Part shown: positions 33,850 through 46,900 of the stretch, piece by piece
Position numbering within the stretch: position 1 is the stretch's first letter
How the letters are laid out: each line of letters starts with the position of its first letter
Assembly (NCBI GenBank): GCA_028829895.1
Contig: CM054180.1
Span: 99,134,135 to 99,198,134 of the forward strand
Direction of reading: 5' to 3'
Source of the DNA: Sinotaia quadrata
Taxonomy: Eukaryota > Mollusca > Gastropoda > Architaenioglossa > Viviparidae
DNA: 64,000 bases
Made by a program: the position numbers and the translations under genes
The notes under the pieces: model-generated
Database searches by the model: none
What the model was told of the DNA's origin: nothing
The model's input: only the letters and a program-made list of their open reading frames with translations

Positions 33850-35418
33850 AATGATTATATTTATTAATTAATCTTTCATAACTAATTTCCAGTGATGAGA
33901 ATATTAATTTTATTTTATTAATGATCCTCCAACAGATACCCTTATCTCTCACTTGGCAAATATGTTGGCATTGTAAACGTTTTCTCTATTCCACAACATA
34001 AATCAACATTTACAATCACATAATGTTTCCATTAGTGGAAAACATCTTACTAAATTAGAAGACAAATCTGATTTTTAATCTATATTTAGTGAGACCTCAT
34101 CCATACAACCACTTTCTTCTCCAACATAAGATTATCAATATCAATATGCATAAGAAGTCAATAAATTTAACAATAAATTTATTAAATGGACAATCAAATA
34201 TGCATATGACAATTACAAATAAATGAAATAAATAACTTGATATTAATTTTCCAGAACTTACATTCAGATAACTATTGTTTACAGTATCTCTATATATATA
34301 TTAAAAAGTATAATAATAATAAAATTACAGTTCAACAATAGAGCCAATACAATTGCAGGTTAGTCCTATCAGAGAATAGACATAGTTATTAGAGGTAGGT
34401 AGATAAATGTTTAACTTGACCTGGATTAGTCATTGCTTTGGCAGTCTTTAGCTTGCCTTTGCAACAATGTCACAATGTCAAAATGTCTGCGTGACAGCGT
34501 ATGTTTCCTGCCTCACATGCCTCACTGATGCATTGTTTCCTCTCAACCAATCCAGCACTCACTTCACCATCAGTTTCTTCAGCAGCAACACAATCACAAT
34601 GATTCTGATAACTTTTCTGTACCAATGTACTTAGCATCCCTTGCTTTTGGTACATCAAAGCATGGGTGTAGCATACTCCCTTATGCTTATAAACACTGCA
34701 ACAGACGTTTCCATGCTTCCCGGTCATACAACTTATAAATGGTGAATACATAGAGGGTAACAGTAACCTTAAGACTTAAAGCTTGAAATTGAATACTCAA
34801 GACTCCAAGTTAAACTCAAAGATGACTCTCAAAAGTCACAAAGCACTTGCTCACTGCAACATAATATAATTAGGGAGCAAGCCTAAGTTTCCTGTCTATC
34901 ACAATATAACTCTGTTCTATCACACACACCATTCTCAACTTACAGTTTCCTACAACAGTATATTTATTAGCCTCATTCACACATGGTAAAATAAATACAG
35001 CATATCAAACAATGTCACATATTAGCACACTACATGTGTGTAGCTTAGTTCAACACTTGTAGTAGTAAAGGTTAACTTACATAGTATATCTCTACATAAA
35101 CTCAAGTATAACATATCAATAGTAAAATGCATGAAATGTTTCTAAGTCTATTCTCTCTCAATAAGTCAGTTCAACTCACCATCCAGCTAACAACTGTCTT
35201 CAAGCTGGACCTTCTTCTTCCACTCTGAACTCAAAAGTGCTTAGAGTGTAGAGTTCTCTACAGCAAGTGAATTCCTTAAATTCAGCCCATTGGTTAGTCT
35301 TGTTCTTGTAAATAATAATCATTGGAAAACTATTCACTCAGTTTCCATTAGTTTCCATTAGGTCAGCAAATCTTAAATATTTTTGCCTCAAGCTGTTTAC
35401 TTCAACTCAGACACTTTA
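33850..35418 (+). mobile_element. Interspersed family 1, copy 1C (3'-truncated)
   Basis: Aligns along most of its length with the copy at 39.7-41.3 kb (…CTCTCACTTGG…, …AATAAATTTATTAAAT…, …CATTCTCAACTTAC…, …AAGCTGTTTACTTCAACTCAGAC…). Similarity stops near 35418, before the CCGCCACA end. The minus frame at 34470-34751 lies inside and is not conserved in the other copies. Confidence 0.6.
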
Positions 35419-35875
35419 AAAAATAAATTGCTGAAATTTCGAATTACAATAACAAACATTATATTGAAAAGGAATCTTAGTTTTCTTATTATGGAAGCAA
35501 TCATGAACAAGTTTGTATGAATTATCCAGCAAACTTAGTACAGTGGTAGTCATTGCACATGGCTCTAATAATGAGATAATAAAATTATTCGAATAAAATC
35601 TCAAAGCAAAAACCTCGAGGATCTGAGATGACAGACGAGGTGTATACGAATCTTGAAAAATTAACGAATCGAGATTGTGCAAGATACCTTCCATAAATTG
35701 GATATGCGTTTGTATCTGATATCTGTAATTTTTCAACCGACCGATCACTCACTTTCCATTTACGTTTATTAGTAAGCAGTTTACTTTGAACTTTATCATT
35801 TATGTCGTTTTTCAGAAATTTGATGGCAGTGAGGACAGCAGAATAAAACACATTATCAGTTGAGATCACATTATT
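35419..35875 (-). other. Overlapping open frames next to copy 1C, possible pseudogene or exon
   Basis: Two minus-strand frames overlap: 35585-35869 (94 codons, includes TAIKFLKNDI and KRKWKVSDRSVEK) and 35416-35748 (110 codons). The first has a protein-like mix of residues and an upstream open stretch, but no recognisable domain or clear splice sites. It may be a relic or chance. Confidence 0.15.
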
Positions 35876-35916
35876 TAAATCGTATGTTTTTTTTCAGTGG
35901 GAGTAATATAATCATT

Positions 35917-35955
35917 CTCTCTCTCTCTCTCTCTCTCTCTCCCCTCTCTCTCTCT

Positions 35956-36001
<46 letters not shown>

Positions 36002-36030
36002 CGCCATTTCTCAGACAATCTGTCTTTTGG

Positions 36031-36095
<65 letters not shown>
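35917..36095. repeat. (CT)n and (AT)n microsatellites
   Basis: CT repeats with C runs at 35917-36002, then about 31 AT units at 36033-36094. Confidence 0.97.
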
Positions 36096-36100
<5 letters not shown>

Positions 36101-36354
36101 TTATCTGTATACTATAAACACCTTATACCAGCATTAGTTTAATTAGTCCATCATCATTATGGAATCCTTAAATTCTTTGTTTTATTATAGTTCTAACAAA
36201 ACTGTTTAGAAATAACATTCTTTCGCTGCTCTGTTTTCATGACTACGCATCAAAGTATGATGTTAATATTGAAACAAGAGATTTTAATTACTGGAATCAC
36301 CATATCTTAGGCTGGACAATATTTGGGTTTTTTTGTACTCATGGTCGTTACTCA

Positions 36355-36612
<258 letters not shown>

Positions 36613-36678
36613 AACATGAACAACAGTGGCAAAGCAGAACCGTATATTTAAAAAACATGGCGCGCACCAAAGGCCCTA

Positions 36679-36691
36679 GTTGCTTAGCAAC
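36679..36691. promoter_or_regulatory. X-box-like palindrome (RFX site)
   Basis: GTTGCTTAGCAAC is a perfect 13-bp inverted repeat matching the RFX X-box consensus. No gene with a start nearby is supported, so a regulatory role is unproven. Confidence 0.3.
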
Positions 36692-36779
36692 TAAGTGTTT
36701 TTCATAGGCAAGTCATACTAACCTTTAATTTAGAGTTTTAGACGCTAGACATCTTTGCAACGCGTTGACAATTTCCGAA

Positions 36780-36925
36780 AAATAACCTGTCCTAACCTGA
36801 CCCTCGAAGTCATTCAGGAGCAAGAAATCTGACGCGTTATGTATCAGTTTTACCACACAATACCCATATATGGAAAAATGACAATGGTAGCTATATGACA
36901 TGAAGGACCGAAAACATTTGCATTG
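36780..36925 (+). mobile_element. Interspersed family 3, copy 1
   Basis: Shares with 38160-38310 the core ATTCAGGAGCAAGAA, TCTGA, and the later ATGGTRGCTATWT segment. The minus frame at 36725-36946 is inside it. Confidence 0.45.
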
Positions 36926-38155
36926 ACAAAAGCAAAAGCAAAGCACGATACGCCTTATGCCTCCGAAGCAGCTACTCTCAAAGAGTGTGCCAGGAAAATG
37001 AGTGGCTGTGAGAAAAAAACAACAAAATTATTTTTATTAAAAAGGCCAAATAAGGGGTAATTCCTCTAGCGTAGTGCTGCCACCTACTGTACGGGTGCGC
37101 CGTAATATCCATATTTTTATCTACAACTGTCCTTAGACACAAATTTTAGTTAGTCCTCGAGTGGAGAATGCCAAAAGTCAACAGTCAAATGAGACTAGAT
37201 CGTCATGACAGTTGTTTACATGTGAACAATATTACGCACACTAAATTAATTGTATATTTCTGCATTGCAAACGATCTCGTCGAATTCACGCAGTAAAGGG
37301 AGGTTACCAGTATTAGTCATACTTATGTGCAAATTATTCAAACTAAAACGTAAGCCGCTCTGTTATTTCAACGAATGCCGTTGCTCAAATTCGTTTCTCA
37401 TGTGCACTGCTTCAGTTCATAAGTATGTCACAACTTCGTTTTGTCATTTCCTGTATGAACTTGCCAACTGTCATTCATTACTCATTCTAAAGACACTCGT
37501 ATAATCAGTGTGCTTACACTTTCAAAATGCGTCGTAAAGTTCATCAGAGTATTTCGAATAATTGTCCTTGAAACAAACAAACAAACAAACAAACAAAACG
37601 ATTTGTCTAGAAACCAAAAATGAAAAATGCGCATAAATTAAGCGCTTAGAAACATATATATATAAATTATATTAAAATTCTATTAATATTATTGCTTCGT
37701 TCTTCGAATTTTGTGGGAGCTAGGGCAATCCAATATTTATTTAAGTCTTATTTCAAATAACCAGACTATATATCATTTCTTTATCTATTCTGCATAAATG
37801 CTATCATATAATCAAAACAGTAAACATAATGTAATTATAAATCCATTTAATTAATATGCCTTAAAAGCCACATTTCCACACATTCCAACGCATACAGTGA
37901 CATACGAACTCAGGCATAACGTTTCAGTCGATAAGTAGGTGCAGTAGAATTTATTTATATATAAAAGTGGTTTTTTTTAGTATAAAAAAAGTTATTTTCT
38001 GTTTCCTTTTTTCAGAAATCCCCCACCTGCCATTTATTCTCATCAAAGAGCTGCGCATTTTAAAATTATAATGTATTAAAAAAAGAATCAATAACAAAGC
38101 ATACAAAGACATGGGTTAAACTGATTTTTTTTTTAATGCGTCTTCGCTGTTCGGT
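36926..38155. other. AT-rich intergenic DNA
   Basis: CAAA/ACAA run at 37572-37600. The + frame at 37250-37504 is unsupported. No gene seen. Confidence 0.35.
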
Positions 38156-38159
38156 GACC

Positions 38160-38310
38160 TTAGTATCTCAAGGCTTTCCGAAAAAGATTACCCGTCGATC
38201 AGGTCAGACCGTCATAATTATTCAGGAGCAAGAAGTCTGAGGCGCATGATTAGTCACGGGATTTGCCAAAACACATATACGGCAAATTAACATGGTGGCT
38301 ATTTAAGATG
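38160..38310 (+). mobile_element. Interspersed family 3, copy 2
   Basis: Similar to 36780-36925 in the same orientation. The ends are not defined. Confidence 0.45.
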
Positions 38311-38469
38311 TGACCAATAGCTATTGCCTGGAGGGATGGAAATAGAAAAATATATATTTTGAAGTTTAGACCAATTAAATTATTCATTTAAATTGAATAA
38401 ATGCACAGATATTGCTGAGTTATGACATATACTTTGTTTTAGTGCAATAACTTCTTTTAGTGCAAATAT

Positions 38470-38600
38470 TTACTGTTAGTGTAATACTTTTGTGCAATAA
38501 TTACTTTTAATGCAAATAGCTACTTTTAGTGCAATAAGAACTTTTAGTGTAATAGCTACTTTTAGTGCAATAACCCCTTTTAGTGTAATAACTACTTGTC
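38470..38600. repeat. Short tandem repeat, about 18-bp unit
   Basis: Copies of ACTTTTAGTGCAATAAC and variants, seven or so. Confidence 0.8.
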
Positions 38601-38631
38601 ACGTGTTGGGTCTCGTTTGGCTGCTCCGATG

Positions 38632-38682
<51 letters not shown>

Positions 38683-38825
38683 AGGATTGGGCAGCTCGTG
38701 ACATGTGCCAGTAATACGTCATATTTTGGATTTTACAAAAGACACAAGAGAGACACAATTGATGGATGGGTGGGCCCGAATTTTAATCTGTCATGCAATG
38801 GAACGTGTTATTAGCTGTGCGTGCG
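38595..38825 (+). mobile_element. Interspersed family 2, copy 2 with expanded (CT)n
   Basis: Aligns with the reverse complement of 33335-33545. At the site where copy 1 has a short TCTCTCTC, this copy carries about 24 CT units (38634-38681). Confidence 0.6.
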
Positions 38826-39600
38826 AGCGTGCGAGCGTGCAAATGTGACTGTAATGAGTACTGGACAAACAGACAATTGAAACGAAACAATACAAATACG
38901 AACACTTTCGCCTCTCTAAAAAACTGTGAATAACTAGATTTTAGAAAGTGTGAATTAGGTTTTATTAACATGATGGGGCGTCTCTCTCATACAGTGGTTA
39001 AATCAATCATACACCTTTCCAATGTCATACACCCTGCCTTTATAACTACTTATAGGCCTACTGTCAATGTTCGAAGATGAGTGATGTAGGTCATAGCATC
39101 ACTCACAATGTTGGTTTGAAGAAGGATGATGCAAATCATGGGTTGCTCACAACATGATTTGAAAAAGGATGACGCATTATTGTTAGTGTACTGTGTACTG
39201 TAATTATAGTGTCTTTCTTTGCATTATTCTTAGTGTACTGTAATTATAATGTCTTTATTCACGTTATTTTTAGTTTACTCTAATTATAGTCTTTCTTAGC
39301 GTTATTCTTAGTGAACTGTCATCATAGTGTCTTTCTTCACATTATTTTTAGTGTACTGTTATTATAGTGTCTTTTTCGCGTTATTGTTAGTGTACTGTGT
39401 ACTTAATTAAAGTTTCTTTCTTCTCTTTTGTTTGTATACTATGTACTGTAATTATATTGCCTCTCTCTTCCTGTTATTATTTGTGTACTGTAATTATCAT
39501 GCCTCTCTTCCTGTTATTGTTTGCCAAAGCGTAGATTTTTTTAATTCATGTTGACTTTTATTACATTGTTATGTGTTACTGAAGGGTAATAATATTTCAC
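38826..39600. other. Intergenic DNA with degenerate repeats
   Basis: Diverged copies of a roughly 50-bp unit (GTTATTNTTAGTGTACTGTAA, then TATAGTGTCTTTCTT) at 39180-39520. No gene seen. Confidence 0.5.
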
Positions 39601-39664
39601 TGGTTGTTGTTATAATGGGTTTCAGTGATTATTGTTATAATGGATGTCACTGATTGGTGTTGGG

Positions 39665-41338
39665 TATTGGATATTAATTAATAACACATAAGTAATTACA
39701 ATTGATCAAGAATCTTAATTTATAGTTATTAATAATTCTCCCACAAGACCAACATGTCTCTCACTTGGAGGATTATAAGGGAGTCGTAAAACTCTACTAT
39801 TTCCACAATAAAAAGATAAACGTTTTAATGTCACATAATATTTCTGTAGGTGGAAACTTCTTACTAAATGAGTAATAGAAATCCGTCTTTTATTTATATT
39901 TAATGAGCCCCCATCCACCCATTATTACTCCAACATAAGTTTTAATATATGTGCAAGAAGGTCAATAAATTTAACAATAAATTTATTAAATCAACAATCA
40001 AATATAAAACATATGATTATAATCAAAAGAGTGTTGACATTTACATCACTTCACAGCAATGTTTTATTCAATGTTAGACACTCGTTCATTTTATCCTAGC
40101 ATAGACATCAGCAGTCAAATTATCATGTGTATAAAATCACGTTCACGTTCAGCAGTCAAATTAACTATAAATCAACATAGAAATGAGAGTGGAGTTTCAG
40201 AGATAATTATAGTTAATGAACATAACCTTTTCAATGATGGCAGCTGTCACTAGCACATGTTCATAATCACGTGGTTTGCAACAAGTCACTTTTTTTTTGA
40301 TTAGGTGATGGTCCAACATACCCCTACTAGGCACATTACACAACTGTTCCAGAATCTTTGATGCACTCACAAAGCACACCATGAAGAATCATCTGGAACT
40401 TCACATGCATTGTTAAAGCACATCACGCAGAGTGTTCTAGAATTTTCATGTGCGCTACTCAGCACACCATGAGGAATGTTTAAGAAACTTTCATGAATTC
40501 TCAATTTTCCCTTTAATTACTCTCGAATGGAATTCCCAGGAACCAAAATACAGCAATACATTACTGATAAGTTCAACAACAACATTGGAAACACATACCA
40601 ACGAGATCCAATAGAGTATAGTAGTCACTATAGTCTGAAGCAAATCAAAAGCATCAAAGAAAAAAGGCACACTCCTTTCTGCAAAAGTCAATTTAAGGCA
40701 TCGCTAAATTTCAGGCATATTTTACCTCTAAACTCCTTTCTCTCTTTACACACATTCTCAACTTACAAATCCTGCAAAAATATTCGATAACCCAATACTC
40801 ATGCAGCATTATAAAAATAGCATTGATCAAAATTTACAAGTATAATGTACAACATAATCAAATTAGTGAACTTAGAAATAATGGTTCAATTTCATAAGCA
40901 TTCTCCAATTCAATTCTTAGATCAATAGCCAACATGTACGAAATATTCTAAGTCCATTCTTTCTTTATCAGTCAGTTAACTTACCATAAGCTAACAATTG
41001 ACTTTATGACTGGACTTGAATTTCATCAAAATAAAAATTATGAGAATATAGGACTTTCTACATCAACAAAATAATTTTTGGTCTATCCGCATGGGATGAA
41101 TTTGTTTTATGAATAGTATTAGACTATTAGAAAAACTATTCATCTAATTGGAACTGGCTTGAATTGCATCAACAAGCTCTAGGTCTGTCTAGCATATTCT
41201 CCGCCTGGTTGTTTACTCCAATTCTGACATTTAAAATATCATCATAAGCTGTGCCCAAGGTTGTGCCACTTAGACATGTAACAATTTATAGTAACAATTA
41301 AGTCTAAAAATAGGATTAGGCAAATATACTCCGCCACA
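39665..41338 (+). mobile_element. Interspersed family 1, long copy (1A)
   Basis: The longest copy here, about 1.67 kb, ending CTCCGCCACA at 41329-41338. The exact 5' end is unclear. The internal + frame at 40527-40790 has a related frame in copy 1B (58979-59410), but the match looks like DNA similarity rather than a conserved protein. Confidence 0.65.
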
Positions 41339-41445
41339 CATATAGTCGTATTTGTTGGTGTGAGGGGAACATGAAAACAACAAATATACTCCGCCACACA
41401 TATAGTCGTATTTGTTGGTGTGAGGGGAACATGAAAACAACAAAG
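41321..41445. repeat. 60-bp tandem duplication including the 3' end of copy 1A
   Basis: Two identical adjacent copies of a 60-bp segment beginning CAAATATACTCCGCCACA, so the element end and its right flank were duplicated after insertion. Confidence 0.9.
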
Positions 41446-41737
41446 GCAAATGTCACTGCTATTGAGAGCATACTCTGTTTAATAATCAAGAATAAAATGT
41501 AAATTAATACAATTAGCTTAACAACAAAGAATACTGAAAAACCAATCGTCTTTGAAATTACCTTGAATTCTATTGCTCTTTAATTTAGCACATAACTCGA
41601 GGTAATTCACAATGTTGTTAAAAGTGTAATATAAGAAATTGAAATTCTAGCTCGGAGTTATATTAATATTTATTTCCATTAATTAAATTATTTTGCTGTT
41701 CCCGCCTGCCATTTTAAAATGTTAGAGTAGCTATATG

Positions 41738-41743
41738 TTTATT
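41738..41743 (-). terminator. Candidate poly(A) signal of the FMO gene
   Basis: AATAAA on the minus strand (overlapping AATAAATAAATAAA), 432 bp past the FMO stop. No closer hexamer was seen. Confidence 0.35.
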
Positions 41744-42174
41744 TATTTATTCATTCTATGCAAAAATTAACGTATGATATTTATCTTTAGAAGAATAAGA
41801 TAACTATAAATAGCACACAGCATAAGTAGGTCAGTAATGAAATGCTTCTCTGTAGCTGTTCACCAATGGAAATCAAGATCTGAATATAGATTGAATATAA
41901 ACAGTTTATATATAGAAAAGCAAGGTAATTAAAATACACAATCTAATATTTCCACACAAAAAGGGCATCTGGATTCAGACGAATGCCTTCTACCTATATA
42001 TGTAAATCAAATCTCCGAATTACGATTCAATTCACAGAGCAATGATCTACAAATCATTACATTTAAAATCTCTTTCTACGATCATGTACTTCGTCTGTGG
42101 GTCGCTTTGACCCTTAGTAAGTCATACATAAGTGTTCATATATTAATATTTTCTCTTTACGCCATTGCATCAGC

Positions 42175-42449
42175 CTATGATCGCCTGGACAAAAACTGCT
42201 GCGCCAAGAATGCAAGCACACCAATGAACACAAAGACCAACAGCGAGATATATATGGTGACAGTCGTCTTGACGTCATGTGCCGGAAGCTGACGCGTGTG
42301 AAGATGGTTGACCACGCGTTCCCACTGTGTCAGAATGGCTGTCCTAGCACCGTCCCACTGTCCTGGTCCTGTCAGGCGATACTGGTAGGGTGAACAGGGG
42401 CCAAACAGCACGTGCATTGCTAATTTGGGATCCTGCAGAATCAGTTTCC
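42175..42449 (-). CDS. FMO: FMO exon 6 (terminal)
   Basis: Completes the split Gly codon, then [18 protein letters not shown] to the membrane anchor and stop. Acceptor CCATCTTCAG. Confidence 0.9.
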
Positions 42450-43692
42450 CTGAAGATGGTGAAATCAACAGAGTGAAATGGATGCATGAAAAGGATGCAA
42501 ACAAAATGCTAAATGTTTCGAAAATTAAATCCCATTTTGCCCTTTAAAGGTACGTTATTTTGTCCGCCACAGCCGTTAGTAATTTTAGCGACATTAGGTG
42601 GATGGATATAGATGGACGGACGGACGGACGGACGGATGGATGGATGGATCAAAAAGAAAGATAACAGCATGAGTTCACGAATGAGTTGATAAACATTAAC
42701 GTGAAAGATTTATGAGCGCTAGTATGCTAATTGTATTTGACACTACCTTGGTAGAAAACTTTAAACCTCTCAGTGATGTTTGGCACTTGGTTTGCTACTC
42801 TGTCTCTCGTAGGGACAGAAATATAAGTACAATCGATCAGGTTTTTACGAAACACTATCGTAGGGACAGAAATATAAGTACAATCGATCAGGATTTTACA
42901 AAACACCCCGTACAATAGCGATGTCATGAAAACAATGTGCAGGCATAACTATGTTTGTATTTGTGCGTCACTGTGTGTATGTCTGATCTGTGTGCATGTT
43001 TAAATTTTAGTATGGAGGTAAGTAGGTGATTAGTCATGAGCAAATATATCACTTTTTGGGTAGTATTAATGGCAATCTATTGGATACACATAACAATGTA
43101 GGTCATTATTAAACAACAAATGACAATCTATTGGATACACATAGCAATGTAGGTCAGTATTAAACAACAAATGACAATCTATTGGATACACATAACAATG
43201 TAAGTCAGTATTAAACAACAAATGACAATCTATTGGATACACATAACAATGTAGGTCATTATTAAACAACAAATGACAATCTTTTGGATACACATAACAA
43301 TGTAGGTCAGTAATAAACAACAAATGACAATCTATTGGATACACATAACAATGTAGGTCAGTATTAAACAACAAATGACACTCTATTGGATATACATAAC
43401 AATGTAGTCATTATTAAACAAGTGCCATTCTGTTTGGTATACTTACAACAGGTTTTTATTAAATAAAAGTAATAGTCTATAGGATATATCTAACAATAGA
43501 TCATTCATTCATTCTTGTGACATCTTGCACAATTTATATTAATTCTCGGTAAATTGAGAGGGGTGTAAAAAGTCGAATTTAACACACCACTATTATCATA
43601 AGTATTATAATAATAAATGTGTGATCTCTATAATCGGATTATACTTTAAATAGCTTGAAAAAATAGAGGATGTTGAACAGGAGAATAAATGT

Positions 43693-43732
<40 letters not shown>

Positions 43733-43876
43733 TCGGATTATACTTTAAATAGCTTGAAAAATAGAGGATGTTGAACAGGTGAATAAATGTATGATTTCTC
43801 TCTCTCTTAATTGGATTATACAAAAAATACTGATAACACACCAGTATTGTCATAAGTATTTTAATAATAAATGTGA

Positions 43877-43939
<63 letters not shown>

Positions 43940-46900
43940 CGGATTATACTTGAAAAAATAGAGGATGTTGAACAGGTTAATAAATGTGTGATCTCTCTCT
44001 CTCTCTTAATCGGATTATACTTTAAATAGCTTGAAATAATAGAGGAAATGTTGAACAGGTGAATAAATGAATGGGCGGGTGGGAAAGTAATAGATGGATA
44101 GATGGGTGGAAAATATTTCTTTTTATTTCTTTTAGATCAGAAGAGATGAAAAACAAGGGACTGTTAAGTACAAATAAGAGATGGAAAACAAGGGACTGTT
44201 AAGTACAAATAAGAGATGGAAAACAAGGGACTGTTAAGTACAAATAAGAGATGGAAAACAAGGGACTGTTAAGTACAAATAAGAGATGGAAAACAAGGGA
44301 CTGTTAAGTACAAATAAGAGATGAAAAACAAGGGACTGTTAAGTACAAATAAGAGATGGAAAACAAGGGACTGTTAAGTACAAATAAGAGATGAAAAACA
44401 AGGGACTGTTAAGTACAAATAAGAGATGGAAAACAAGGGACTGTTAAGTACAAATAAGAGATGGAAAACAAGGGACTGTTAAGTACAAATAAGAGATGGA
44501 AAACAAGGGACTGTTAAGTACAAATAAGAGATGGAAAACAAGGGACTGTTAAGTACAAATAAGAGAAGAGAAAAAGCAGTGCACTGACTTCAAAGTGTGA
44601 TGAATGACTTTATCATGTTAAGTACAAGCAACCGAAGAGGAAAATTATTTAAGTTTAAATAACTTAAGAGGAAAAGCAGTAAATTGACTTCAACACAAAA
44701 TGTCATGGCTTTGGCTAAAATGGTTCAGAGAAAAAGATTGACTTGCAAATGATAAACAATTTTACCTGCTGGATTTTTCTTACATTTTTTTTTTTTGGGG
44801 GGGGGGGGATGTGCGACTCTTTAAGAGATCTAATTGCTTTACTTAATTAATTATTTATCAATGTAAAATCTTTACCTGTTTGTTGAACAGAGTTAATGTT
44901 TCACCTGTTTATTTAACAGAGCTAATAGTTTCAATGTTTATTTAGCAATTGTACTTTTTTTTAACAGAGCTAATTGTTATTTAGCAGAACTAATTGTTTT
45001 ACCTGTTTATTTTCCAAGGCTATTTTTTATATTTATATTTAACAAATTAACTATATCACTTCTTTATTTCAGAACTAATTGTTTTACCTGTTTATTTTCC
45101 AAGGCTATTTTTTATATTTATATTTAACAAATTAACTATATCACTTCTTTATTTCAGAGCTAATTGTTTTACCTGCTTTTAAAAAAAAAAGTTAATTGTT
45201 TAGCCTATTTTTTTTTTTGGGGGTGGGGGGAAGTTTTCAAGAAAGTTAATCGTTTTCCTTACTTATTTAACAAGACTAAATGTTTCGTTTATTCATTTAA
45301 AATTTGTTTAACCTGTTTGTTTAACAGCGCTAATTGTTGTGCCTGGTTATTTAACAGAGCTAATGTTTAAACAGTTATTTGACCTCTTTATTGAACAGAG
45401 CTAATTGTTTCACCTCTTTATTGAACTGATCAATTGTTTCACTTCTTTATTGAACAGAGCTAAATATTTCACCTATGTTTGGTTTGCAGCCCACAAGCTC
45501 AGCCAGTTCATCCATGAAAGGGAGAAAATCCACCATAATTGAGTGACGCTGAGACTCCACATACTGACGCTTTAATTCCGTGTGCTTGAGGCGCACGTCA
45601 GCCCACATGACGTCAGGAGGTGGGAGTGTCAGTGTGCCCTGTTAACATAAAGCATTAATATACAGGATGGATGGATGGATGGATGGATGGGGATAACTGC
45701 AATAGCGTTTGGATACTAAAAAAAAAATACGATGATTATTATGATGCGACAGTGTAAGCGTAATCTACAATTATAGATTATACCTTTATAACACCCGTAG
45801 CCAAGCGACACTGCATCTCTGCTATCGGCATAATGGCGCCAAGGGGCTGGATACAGCCAATCACAGCTAGAGTTTTGTGCTGCAGATCGGGTGGGTATAC
45901 ATACTTGTACAGATCAACCTGCATAACATGTGCAAAAACATTTGATTGCATTCAATGCGTAATCATATAAAAGTTAATAAATTCTAGAATCAATTAATGA
46001 AATATTTTTTATTAAAATTCCAAAGGCATCATTTATCTTTAAATAATCACGCTATACGTCAATGTAACCACTTTTGGGAACTATAATCAGAAATCACGTG
46101 AGCATTGATCAAAGGAGCATCAGTATCGATTTCTTTTTATGATAGCAGCCTCAAGCTATCAACCTATTTCGATGTCTGGCAAGAGGTGTGCCGCTATTGT
46201 GAGAGTTGAAGATGGTGACAGACAGAGTGGAGGGTTATTGAAATAAAAGCTGTAGTGTGGTGATGGTAGGATGATCAGTGGAGTGGAAAATTTCGTGTAC
46301 AAACTCTCAGGCTATGTCCGAAAACTGAACCACCCTTTCAGACCACGTATATTGTATTTGTTTATTTAACTTATACAAGTGAGAAATGTACCTTGTTTTC
46401 CTTCACGTCCAGAACAGATTTGTCGATAAACGGAAAGCCGAAAACATAACCAGTCGCCAGAATAATGACGTCCACGTTATCTTCCACTGAGCCATCGCTG
46501 AATTCCACCCTCTGTGACGTCACTTTTCTGACGTCGGTCTTGACTGTCACCGAGCCACACGTGATGCGAGTGCCAAGGTCATCGTTGACCATGCATACCT
46601 ACGTTTGAGAGAGGGATTTTTTTTTAATGTCAGAGATGTATGTAGCAATATTATCATGGATACTAATTTCTGTCAGTTGTCTTACTTGCTATATTTTTTG
46701 TCTTGAATGATTTGCATGTAATAGAAGTGGATTTCATCTTCATTATTTCAACTAGTTCTCGTCCAAAGGATAGGAAAATATTTACTATGAGAGTTGCTCT
46801 CGTGGCGAAAAGAACGTGTTAAGGAGCAGAAGGTCTGAAAGGAATATCGGTTTGAACTCATGTCTGCGTATTTACTTTGTAATGTTATTCAACTTAGGCC

